Shown here one piece after another: positions 1-5,656 of a DNA stretch of 10,383 nt. A program made the translations under genes and the position numbers. The stretch spans positions 1-10,383 of the forward strand of contig JAEZBO010000114.1 in the NCBI GenBank assembly GCA_023427085.1, in the 5' to 3' direction. The DNA is from Pseudomonadota bacterium (GTDB taxonomy: Bacteria; Pseudomonadota; Gammaproteobacteria; Burkholderiales; Burkholderiaceae_B). Below the pieces are notes generated by a model. That model saw only the letters and a list, made by a program, of their open reading frames with translations, ran no database searches and was not told the DNA's origin. Each line of letters opens with the position of its first letter. Position 1 is the stretch's first letter.

Positions 1-587
1 GTGCGTGGCGTCGCGGCCGGCGCGGCGGCAGGGGTATCCGGCGTCGGATCGGCAGCGGCATCGGGCTGGCCCGGTCCGCCCGCCACCGGCCGGGCCTGGG
101 CGCGGGCGATGCGCTCGGCCACCGCCGGCGCCAGCTCGGCCGGCAGGCGCAACGATTGCAGCAGGCGTTCGAGCGCCGACACCTGGTCCTGCCGCACCTG
201 GCCGTCCTGGGCCAGGTTCTGCAGGTTGTACTTGCCTTGCTCGTCCTCGGCACGGCCGGAGAACAGCGCGACCCGGTCATCGTCTTCCTGGCTGATGCGC
301 AGGTCGGTGATCGGCGTGGCCCACAGCTGGGCGTTGTGGGTCACGGCGCTGCGCCGTGCATCGCCACGCAGCGTGGCGCGGGCCCAGTCCATGCCGCCGG
401 CCAGCAGCCAGCGCGCCTGGGCACGGGCCTGCTCGCTCTCGAGCGTGCGCACCTGGGTCGACTGGCGTTCGATCATGCCGGCCACCAGCACCGAGACCGC
501 GGCCACCACCAGCAACGCGCTGATGACGGCCATGCCGGCCTGGCGCCGCGCCGCGGCGACCGCGCAGGGTTTGAAGCGCCGCGTCAT
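1..587 (-). CDS. gspK: Type II secretion minor pseudopilin GspK (C-terminus cut by window edge)
   Basis: GspK is the large minor pseudopilin that caps the T2SS pseudopilus with GspI and GspJ in the inner membrane and periplasm. The first 195 codons are visible. The prepilin signature is RRQAG|MAVISALLVVAAVSVLVAG, with cleavage after Gly18 followed by a hydrophobic helix. Mature position 5 is Ser23 instead of the usual Glu, which is the hallmark that separates GspK from the other pseudopilins. The stretch DEQGKYNLQNLA further on matches the conserved GspK core. An Ala/Pro-rich stretch with little complexity follows near residues 164-195, up to the edge. The ATG (587-585) overlaps the gspJ TGA as ATGA, so translation is probably coupled. 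The gene continues beyond position 1. Identification is firm; only the C-terminal end is unknown. Confidence 0.93.
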   Translation of the reverse strand, partial: MTRRFKPCAVAAARRQAGMAVISALLVVAAVSVLVAGMIERQSTQVRTLESEQARAQARWLLAGGMDWARATLRGDARRSAVTHNAQLWATPITDLRISQEDDDRVALFSGRAEDEQGKYNLQNLAQDGQVRQDQVSALERLLQSLRLPAELAPAVAERIARAQARPVAGGPGQPDAAADPTPDTPAAAPAATPR

Positions 588-1228
588 GGCAAGGCCACCA
601 CGCGGCGATAGCGGCGCGCCTGGTCGGCCGAGGGGCCTTGCGCCAGCGTGAACTCCAGCCCGGTGGCCGCCGTGGCGCTGCCCGAAGCCTGCGCCGACAG
701 CGCCTGCCAGCCGCGTCCCGGCACATAGGCGCGCACCGAGAACTCGAGCACGTCGGCCAGCACCGGATCGCCTTGCTGGGCGCGCGGCAGCGGAAACTCG
801 TTGGCCGCCGGCGGCACGCCGCGGCGCAGCACCGAGCCGTCGCGCCACCAGGAAATCTCCTGCCAGGCGCCGTCGCCCCCGCTGGGCGGACGGACGATGC
901 GCAGCGCCGTGCGCGTGCCGTCCTGCTCGATGCCGATGGCGGCGGGCAGCAGCCGGGGCGCGCCGCTGCCGGCCGGCAGCGCGCCGCCGTCGATGACGTG
1001 ATCGGGCGCGGCCAGCCGTACGTCGACGTCCAGTTGGCCGAGCGCGCGCATCAAGGCCTGGTCGCGGGCATAGTCGCGGTCGAAGTGCTCGCGCAGATCG
1101 GCGACGCTGCCCAGCCCTTGCCACGAGACGACGCTGAGCACCGCCATCAGCATGATGGCGATCATCACCTCGATCAGCGTGAAACCCTGCTGGGCGGCGC
1201 GGGGGGCAGCCATGCTCGTCACTGCCAT
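584..1228 (-). CDS. gspJ: Type II secretion minor pseudopilin GspJ
   Basis: GspJ is a minor pseudopilin that forms the pseudopilus tip complex with GspI and GspK. The chosen start gives 214 residues, normal for the family. The N-terminus carries AAQQG|FTLIEVMIAIMLMAVLSVVSW: prepilin peptidase cleavage after Gly15, Phe at +1, Glu at +5 (Glu20), then a hydrophobic helix. The following region (QGLGSVADLREHFDRDYARDQ) has the GspJ look. The start at 1228 overlaps the gspI stop by 10 bases. A second in-frame ATG at 1213 would give 209 residues and no overlap, and neither has a strong Shine-Dalgarno, so the start is uncertain by five codons. The gene overlaps gspK by 4 bases (ATGA). The reading frame stays open further upstream, but that part lies within gspI and is not pseudopilin-like. 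Confidence 0.93.
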   Translation of the reverse strand: MAVTSMAAPRAAQQGFTLIEVMIAIMLMAVLSVVSWQGLGSVADLREHFDRDYARDQALMRALGQLDVDVRLAAPDHVIDGGALPAGSGAPRLLPAAIGIEQDGTRTALRIVRPPSGGDGAWQEISWWRDGSVLRRGVPPAANEFPLPRAQQGDPVLADVLEFSVRAYVPGRGWQALSAQASGSATAATGLEFTLAQGPSADQARRYRRVVALP

Positions 1229-1647
1229 GCCGACGCCAGGCTGCGCAGCTCGGCCAGCAGCGGGCCGTCGGGCGCGCCGCTGACCCGTACCGTGACCTGG
1301 CGGAATGCGCGGTTGGCGGTGCCTTCGACGATGCGTTCGCACACCATCGCCAGCGTGCCTTGCGGACAGGGCGCGCTGGCCCGGCCCAGCGGCGGATAGA
1401 TGCGCTGCGCGCGCAGTTCGGCCAGCGTGTTTTCGGCCGACACCAGTGCCAGCGCGCGGTCGCGCAGGCGGCCGTGGGTGTCGGCCAGCTGGCCGGTGGC
1501 GCGCATGCAGGCGGCCAGCGCGACCGCGACGATGGCCAGCGCGACCAGCACCTCGACCAGCGTGAAGCCGGCCTGTGCCGCCGTGGTGGGGCCGCGGCGG
1601 CGGCTGGGCGCTGCGCCGCGCGGACGCGCCGGGCAGGCGGCGTTCAT
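1219..1647 (-). CDS. gspI: Type II secretion minor pseudopilin GspI
   Basis: GspI is the minor pseudopilin that nucleates the tip complex of the T2SS pseudopilus. The product is 142 residues, usual for the family. The leader is unusually rich in Arg, Ala and Pro and runs to Gly27. Cleavage in QAG|FTLVEVLVALAIVAVALAA leaves Phe at +1 and Glu at +5 (Glu32). The ATG at 1647-1645 overlaps the gspH TGA as ATGA and is preceded by GAGGTGA, a good ribosome binding site, which fixes the start. Position in the order G-H-I-J-K supports the assignment. The C-terminal sequence RQVTVRVSGAPDGPLLAELRS fits the strand-rich GspI globular domain. Confidence 0.93.
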   Translation of the reverse strand: MNAACPARPRGAAPSRRRGPTTAAQAGFTLVEVLVALAIVAVALAACMRATGQLADTHGRLRDRALALVSAENTLAELRAQRIYPPLGRASAPCPQGTLAMVCERIVEGTANRAFRQVTVRVSGAPDGPLLAELRSLASAWQ

Positions 1648-2189
1648 GGGTTCACCTCGTAGGGGCTCACCTCGTACATGCCGCGTGCATCGCGCTGGAT
1701 CGCGATGCGGCGCTGGCCGTCGCTGAGCTCGATGCGCAGCGGCGGCGCGATCCATTCGCTGTTGAACACCACGGCGGGCTGCGGCGCGCTGCGCACGCTG
1801 ACCGTGCCGGCCTCCCAGGCGCGGGGGCGCAGCGCATCGTCACCGTCGAAGCGGTCGGGAGGAGTCTGGGTCACGGCGGAGTAGGCGGTAGCGGGCGACC
1901 ACGGTGCGCGGCGGCTGAAGCGGTACTCGAGCTCGGCGGGCTCCCAGGTGATGGGGCGGCCGCCGGCGCGGGCTTCGGTCTGGGCGATCATGAACAATTG
2001 CACGAGGCGGTCGGCATCGCGGCGCAGGGCGGTCGAGGGCCGGTCGTAGGCGGCGATGCCGGCTGCCGCGCCGGCGATGCCGATGATGGCAACGACGACC
2101 AGCAGCTCGATCAGCGAGAAGCCGGACTGGCGCGCGAGACGGCGCTGCGTCGCGCTGCCGTCAGAGCGTCCAGGAACCGATGTCGGCAT
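1644..2189 (-). CDS. gspH: Type II secretion minor pseudopilin GspH
   Basis: GspH is a minor pseudopilin thought to link the tip complex to the GspG shaft. The product is 181 residues. The N-terminus ends in RQSG|FSLIELLVVVAIIGIAGAAAG, with cleavage after Gly23, Phe +1 and Glu +5, followed by the membrane helix. The next segment (RRDADRLVQLFMIAQTEARAGGRPITW) resembles the GspH/FimT region where a helix leads into a beta domain. The ATG at 2189 has GGTGGAG nine bases upstream, so I chose it over an in-frame GTG at 2204. It overlaps the end of gspG by 29 bases. The ATGA overlap with gspI on the other side suggests coupled translation. Confidence 0.92.
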   Translation of the reverse strand: MPTSVPGRSDGSATQRRLARQSGFSLIELLVVVAIIGIAGAAAGIAAYDRPSTALRRDADRLVQLFMIAQTEARAGGRPITWEPAELEYRFSRRAPWSPATAYSAVTQTPPDRFDGDDALRPRAWEAGTVSVRSAPQPAVVFNSEWIAPPLRIELSDGQRRIAIQRDARGMYEVSPYEVNP

Positions 2190-2640
2190 CGCTGCCGTCT
2201 CCACCGGGTTGGCCGTCGGCGCCCAGTGTGAACACGTCGAAATCGCCGTGCACGCCCGGGCTCAGGTATTGATAGGCGTTGTTCCAGGGATCGCTGGGCA
2301 GGCGATCGAGATACTTGCGCCAGTTCGGCAGATTGCCGGCAGGCCGCTCGACCAGCGCACGCAGGCCCTGTTCGGTGGACGGATAGCGGCCGTTGTCCAG
2401 GCGGTAGAGCTTGAGCGCCTGGCCGATGCTGGCGATGTCCTGGCGCGCGGCGACCGCGCGGGCCTGGTCGGGGCGGTCCAGCACGTTGGGCACGATCAGC
2501 GCGGCCAGCACGCCCATGATCACGACCACGATCATGATCTCGATCAGCGAGAAGCCGCGCTGGCGCGCCGCACTGTGCAGCGGCCGCAAGGGCCGGCGCG
2601 TGAAGGTGGGCAGGGAGGAGGGCGACGTCAGGTTTGGCAT
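2161..2640 (-). CDS. gspG: Type II secretion major pseudopilin GspG
   Basis: GspG is the major pseudopilin that polymerises into the T2SS piston. From the ATG at 2640 the product is 159 residues. The prepilin site is RQRG|FSLIEIMIVVVIMGVLAALIVP, with cleavage after Gly29 and Glu34 at +5. Family landmarks follow in order: YRLDNGRYPSTEQGL, DRLPSDPWNNAYQYLSPG, and the C-terminal Asp-rich segment (LGADGQPGGDGSDADIGSW) that binds calcium in characterised GspG proteins. The 29-residue leader is long and rich in Ser, Pro and Arg, and no clear Shine-Dalgarno precedes the ATG. A longer in-frame start at 2724 would place the start codon inside the putative promoter, so I rejected it. This is the first gene of the minus-strand operon G-H-I-J-K, with a divergent PHO-like promoter upstream. 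Confidence 0.95.
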   Translation of the reverse strand: MPNLTSPSSLPTFTRRPLRPLHSAARQRGFSLIEIMIVVVIMGVLAALIVPNVLDRPDQARAVAARQDIASIGQALKLYRLDNGRYPSTEQGLRALVERPAGNLPNWRKYLDRLPSDPWNNAYQYLSPGVHGDFDVFTLGADGQPGGDGSDADIGSWTL

Positions 2641-2706
2641 TGCAGGCGGGCGGATCACTAAAGAGAACGGCGGGTGCGCGGCCTGGGGCCGGCCACTGTC
2701 ACATCC

Positions 2707-2740
2707 ATTACGTTTAACTGTCATACGGTGTGGCTATGAT
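2707..2740 (+). promoter_or_regulatory. PHO-box-like promoter reading towards gspC
   Basis: The 18-base site at 2707-2724 ends in a perfect CTGTCAT (2718-2724), with an A/T-rich linker and a degenerate first repeat 11 bp upstream. By hand it matches about 13 of 18 positions of the E. coli PHO consensus (CTGTCAT, 4 bp, CTGTCAT). A further CTGTCAC lies at 2696-2702, exactly 22 bp before the second repeat and so in phase. After a 10-bp gap comes TATGAT (2735-2740), one base from the sigma-70 -10 consensus. The same 10-bp gap occurs in the E. coli pstS promoter. PhoB control is inferred. Confidence 0.6.
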
Positions 2741-2769
2741 CGACTTCTTTTATGACAGTCATATGTAGG
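2736..2769 (-). promoter_or_regulatory. Facing PHO-box-like promoter reading towards gspG
   Basis: On the minus strand the site 2769-2752 reads CCTACAT-ATGA-CTGTCAT, about 14 of 18 matches to the PHO consensus by hand. Ten bases later GATCAT (2741-2736) is a plausible -10 for the gspGHIJK operon. This hexamer overlaps the -10 of the opposite promoter by five bases. The half sites 2717-2725 and 2751-2759 form a perfect 9-bp inverted repeat (ACTGTCATA / TATGACAGT). Predicted start points of the two transcripts would be about 18 bp apart. PhoB binding is inferred. Confidence 0.6.
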
Positions 2770-2814
2770 TCACGAATTTCGAACGCAGAATTTCCGGCCT
2801 GCTGCTCCCTGCCC

Positions 2815-3261
2815 ATGCGTATCTTCTCCTTGCCCCGCTTCGATGGTGTGACAGCCGCCCACGGCGCCGCCGTGCTGGCGCTGGCCGCCGGCCTGGGTGT
2901 CTGGGGTGCCTTGCTGCTGGCGCCCAAGCCGGGCGCGCTGCCGCCCGGACTGACCGCGCCGCCGCCAGCGCGTGCCGACGCGGCGCCGGTGGCGCAATGG
3001 TTCGGCGCCTCGGCGTCGACCATCAAGGTCGCCATCGTCGGCCTGATCGCAGCGGGCGAGCGCGGCACCGCGGTGCTGCGCGTCGATGGCCAGCCGCCGC
3101 AGGCCTACCGGGTCGGCCAGGCGCTGGCGCAAGGCGTGACGCTGACCGGCGTGCACGCCGATGCGATCGAGTTCTCGGCCGACGGCGCGGCGCAGCGCGT
3201 GCAGGCACCCGCCGCGCCGGCATTGGGTTCGCCAGGCTTCGTGGTCGATACGCGGCGCTAG
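2815..3261 (+). CDS. gspC: Type II secretion inner-membrane protein GspC, short form without PDZ
   Basis: GspC links the T2SS inner-membrane platform to the secretin GspD through its homology region (HR). From the ATG at 2815 the product is 148 residues: a short cytoplasmic tail, one membrane helix at about 17-36, a Pro/Ala-rich linker (37-60), then an HR-like domain at about 60-130 (IKVAIVGLIAA, AVLRVDGQPPQAYRVGQAL). There is no room for the C-terminal PDZ or coiled-coil domain found in many GspC proteins. The gene faces the gspG operon across a shared promoter region and converges on the downstream gene. An in-frame ATG at 2752 would add 21 residues that do not look like GspC and would start about 5 bases after the predicted transcription start. 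Neither start has a clear Shine-Dalgarno. Confidence 0.85.
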   Translation: MRIFSLPRFDGVTAAHGAAVLALAAGLGVWGALLLAPKPGALPPGLTAPPPARADAAPVAQWFGASASTIKVAIVGLIAAGERGTAVLRVDGQPPQAYRVGQALAQGVTLTGVHADAIEFSADGAAQRVQAPAAPALGSPGFVVDTRR

Positions 3262-3304
3262 CCCGCGCGTCGTTGCGCCGCCGCGGGCAGGCGCTTCCCG
3301 ATCA

Positions 3305-3342
3305 ATAAAAAACGCCGGGACCGCTTGCGCAGTCCCGGCGTT
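3305..3342 (-). terminator. Intrinsic terminator of the choice-of-anchor I gene
   Basis: A perfect 11-bp stem (AACGCCGGGAC at 3311-3321 paired with GTCCCGGCGTT at 3332-3342) encloses a 10-base loop. On the minus strand the stem is followed directly by a T-rich run (TTTTTTATT), so it terminates transcription of the gene whose stop is at 3361. On the plus strand the hairpin also lies 50 bases after gspC but lacks a U-tract there, so it would be at best a weak terminator for gspC. Confidence 0.9.
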
Positions 3343-3360
3343 CGCTTGCGTGGCGCCGCC

Positions 3361-5370
3361 TTAGCGCGCGTCGCCGCCGAACAGCTGCTCGACGTGGTAG
3401 ATCGCGGTCGTGCCGCTGACTTCATTGCCGACGATCAGCAGCGCCTGGCCGTTGGGCGACTTGGCCGCCGGCACGAACTTCAGGCCCTCCGGACCGAGGT
3501 CGCCCAGGCTGCTGAGCAGCGCGGCCGGCATCGGCAGGTCATCGTCCTCGCCGTTGTAGTCGTTCAGCGAGGTGGTCCAGTCGGCGCGGGTATTGAAGTA
3601 GTCCAGGAAGCTCGGCGCGGCCGGGTCGGTCACGTCGTAGACCATGATGCCGCCCATGCGCTCGAGGCCGACGAACGCAAAGGTCTTCTCGCCGATGACG
3701 CCGATCTCGATGCCTTCGGGCTCGGGGCCCTTGGCGTCGCTGCGGCTGTCGAAGGCGTTGGCCTCGTCGTGGCCCGAGTTGAAGAAGGTCTTGCAGGCGA
3801 TGTCGCGGTTGGGGCCGACCTTGCACTCGTCCGAAGCCAGATAGCGCTCGAAGTGATCGCCCGAGTCCCACACCAGTTCGCCGTCCTCGTCCCAGATCGC
3901 GAACGAACGCGCGCCGAACGAATAGAGCCTGTCGTACATCAGGTTGCGGCCGGCCGGGTCTTCGTTGCCGGCGTTGTTGTAGTAGCGCGGGCTGCCGTCG
4001 GGCAGCGTCTGGTAGCCCAGTGTCCATGTGACCTGCAGGCGGCCCAGTTCCTCGTCGGCGCGGCAGTCGCCGCTGGAGGTCGCGGTCGCGCCGCAGTAGC
4101 CGAACACGGTGGGGTTCAGCATGCCCCGTGCGGCCAGCAGGTCCAGTTGCGGCGGCAGGTCGTCGCCGCGCCCGCGCGGCAGGCCGCGGTTGTGCACCAG
4201 ATGCTTGACGCGGAACTCCTCGACGAAGCCCAGCGCGCGGTCGCCGACCGGCGCCGAGGCGCCGGTGGTGCCGGCCGCGTTGGTCAGGTAGCCGACCGTG
4301 TCCTCGCCCCACGCGCGGGCGTCGCCTTCGTTGGCGGTGACCAGGTAGGTCTTGCCAGCGGCCGAGTACGACGCGATCGCGTCGGGCATGTACATGCCGA
4401 ACACGCCGGGACGCTCGCGGATGTCCAGCTCGGCCGGGTCGTCGCTGGCGTCGATGCCATTGCCGGCCGCGCCGTAGTCCTTGAAACCGAGCGCCTTGAT
4501 CGACGTGATCGTGGCGCTGGCGATGTCGATCTTGGCCAGTGCATTGTTCTCTTGCAGCGTGGCCCACGCGGTGCTGCTGTCGGCCGACACGGCGATGTAT
4601 TCGGGTTCGAGATCGCGCGAGGCGCTGGCGGTGGCGGTGCCCAGCGCATTCGGTCCGAAGATGCGGACGCCTTGCGCGCGCAGCTCGGCCTCGCGGCCGT
4701 CCCACGCGGTGAAGCGGGCGGTGCGCACCGTCGGACGTTCGATGTTGCCGATGTCGATGATGCTGATCGAACCTTCCGGATCGACCTGGTAGTCGTCGCT
4801 GGGCTCGCCTTCGTTGGCGACCAGCACGTGCTTGCCGTCGGGCGTGAACACCAGGTTGTCGGGCAGCGCGCCGACATTGACGTGGCTGAGCGGCTGCAGC
4901 GTATCGGCGCGGTAGAAACCGACAAAACCGTCATCGGTCTTGGTGGCGGCCTGGATCGCCAGTGCGATCAGGCCATCCTGGACCGCGACGCTGTTGACCT
5001 CGGCGCCGGGCGCCACGGCCGAGGCATCGATCTTGCCGACGTGGCGCGGCGCCGCGGGATCGCTCAGGTCCAGCACGTCGACGGCGCCCTCGAGCGCATT
5101 GACGACGAAGGCCCGTTTGCTGGCGGCGTCGAACGCGGGGATCTCGGCGGCGCTGACGAGAAACTGGCCGGTCTCGTGGCGGCTCAGCAGCGACAGCTTC
5201 AGGCTGTCGGGCGTGCGCTCGGGCTGCGGCGCGGGCTCGGTCGGCGTCTCGGCCGGCGGCGTGTTGTCGTCGTCGTCCGACGAGCTGCACGCGGCCAGTG
5301 CCAAGGCAAGGGAGCAGGCCGCGATCGCGCGGGCGCAGGCATTCAGTCGGAAGCGCAGTTCAGGTTTCAT
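3361..5370 (-). CDS. Choice-of-anchor I family beta-propeller lipoprotein (putative phosphatase/esterase-like)
   Basis: The product is 669 residues and predicted to be an exported lipoprotein. The N-terminus has a basic start, a hydrophobic stretch and a lipobox LAAC (Cys28), followed by SSSDDDDNTPPAETP, an acidic Pro/Thr tether. Ser at +2 suggests outer-membrane sorting. The rest looks like a beta-propeller of the choice-of-anchor I family. FTPDGKHVLVANEGEPSDDY lies near residue 180, a second VTANEGDARAWGED near 345, FNSGHDEANAFDSRSDAKGPEPEGIEI near 530-555, and ALLIVGNEVSGTTAIYHV at the C-terminus. Family members usually vary in their C-terminal anchor; none is seen here, so the lipid would be the anchor. 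Members are often annotated as alkaline-phosphatase-like, but the reaction is not established from sequence. The ATG at 5370 fits the signal peptide but lacks a Shine-Dalgarno. The gene is divergent from phoX and ends in a strong terminator. Confidence 0.85.
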   Translation of the reverse strand: MKPELRFRLNACARAIAACSLALALAACSSSDDDDNTPPAETPTEPAPQPERTPDSLKLSLLSRHETGQFLVSAAEIPAFDAASKRAFVVNALEGAVDVLDLSDPAAPRHVGKIDASAVAPGAEVNSVAVQDGLIALAIQAATKTDDGFVGFYRADTLQPLSHVNVGALPDNLVFTPDGKHVLVANEGEPSDDYQVDPEGSISIIDIGNIERPTVRTARFTAWDGREAELRAQGVRIFGPNALGTATASASRDLEPEYIAVSADSSTAWATLQENNALAKIDIASATITSIKALGFKDYGAAGNGIDASDDPAELDIRERPGVFGMYMPDAIASYSAAGKTYLVTANEGDARAWGEDTVGYLTNAAGTTGASAPVGDRALGFVEEFRVKHLVHNRGLPRGRGDDLPPQLDLLAARGMLNPTVFGYCGATATSSGDCRADEELGRLQVTWTLGYQTLPDGSPRYYNNAGNEDPAGRNLMYDRLYSFGARSFAIWDEDGELVWDSGDHFERYLASDECKVGPNRDIACKTFFNSGHDEANAFDSRSDAKGPEPEGIEIGVIGEKTFAFVGLERMGGIMVYDVTDPAAPSFLDYFNTRADWTTSLNDYNGEDDDLPMPAALLSSLGDLGPEGLKFVPAAKSPNGQALLIVGNEVSGTTAIYHVEQLFGGDAR

Positions 5371-5400
5371 TGTCGGTATGAAAGTGCTTTGAAAGGAAAG

Positions 5401-5424
5401 GTGACAAGGGCGCCTGATTGTCAC
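5401..5424. repeat. Inverted repeat upstream of the choice-of-anchor I gene
   Basis: GTGACAA (5401-5407) and TTGTCAC (5418-5424) form perfect 7-bp arms around 10 bases. The site is 31-54 bases before the start codon at 5370. The spacing between arm centres is 17 bp, so it could be an operator for a dimeric regulator or a leader hairpin. The arms resemble single PHO half sites, but in opposite orientation and not as the required 11-bp direct repeat. Confidence 0.4.
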
Positions 5425-5498
5425 GGCACTTTGTTGCAGCGATATGGCTGGCCGCGCTTTGTGGTGGGCGCGAAATAAGACCGGGACATTTCGTCACC

Positions 5499-5532
5499 GA
5501 TTCATGTCTTCGTCATCTGCGCTACTTACCAT
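5499..5532 (+). promoter_or_regulatory. Weak PHO-box-like promoter reading towards phoX
   Basis: The site at 5499-5516 matches about 11 of 18 PHO consensus positions by hand, with the two repeat copies degenerate (GATTCAT, then TCGTCAT 11 bp later). Ten bases downstream, TACCAT (5527-5532) matches 4 of 6 positions of a -10 element. It would start transcription about 118 bases before the phoX ATG. The match alone is weak. It gains weight from mirroring the gspC/gspG region and from facing the better box at 5542-5559. Confidence 0.3.
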
Positions 5533-5541
5533 CCCGGCGAC

Positions 5542-5559
5542 CTGACAGCAAAAAGACAG
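5542..5559 (-). promoter_or_regulatory. PHO-box-like direct repeat between the two lipoprotein genes
   Basis: On the minus strand this reads CTGTCTTTTTGCTGTCAG: two CTGTC repeats exactly 11 bp apart with a T-rich linker, the geometry of a PhoB box. Read leftwards it would serve the choice-of-anchor I gene, leaving a leader of about 150 bases. The hexamer at the expected -10 position (TGGTAA, 5531-5526) is poor. It is also 98 bases upstream of the phoX start, and PhoB bound here might act on either gene. Binding by PhoB is inferred. Confidence 0.55.
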
Positions 5560-5656
5560 TTGGCTTCAGGTCAGTCACCGATGTCCAAGCCTGCGGAAAT
5601 GGCTGCGCCGACATCGATGCAGGCCCGCCATTCCTATCCCTCATCAAGGAAACACA

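Noticed and set aside
2763..2768. A minimal ATG-TAG upstream frame in the gspC leader
   Set aside because: No ribosome binding site precedes it, and a six-base match of this kind is expected by chance.
5255..5290. GAC-type trinucleotide runs in the Asp tethers of both lipoproteins as phase-variable repeats
   Set aside because: The runs are short, interrupted and in units of three, so slippage would not shift the frame.
5379..5407. Three degenerate 11-bp repeats (TTGTCAC, CCTTTCA, ACTTTCA) on the minus strand as a further PHO box
   Set aside because: They end only a few bases before the start codon at 5370, leaving no room for a -10 and transcription start, and two of the three repeats match the consensus poorly.
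3325..5478. A 717-codon plus-strand open frame opposite the choice-of-anchor I gene
   Set aside because: It is a shadow of GC-rich codon use: rich in Arg, Ala, Val and Gly, without domains or a ribosome binding site, while the minus strand encodes a recognisable lipoprotein with signal peptide and terminator.
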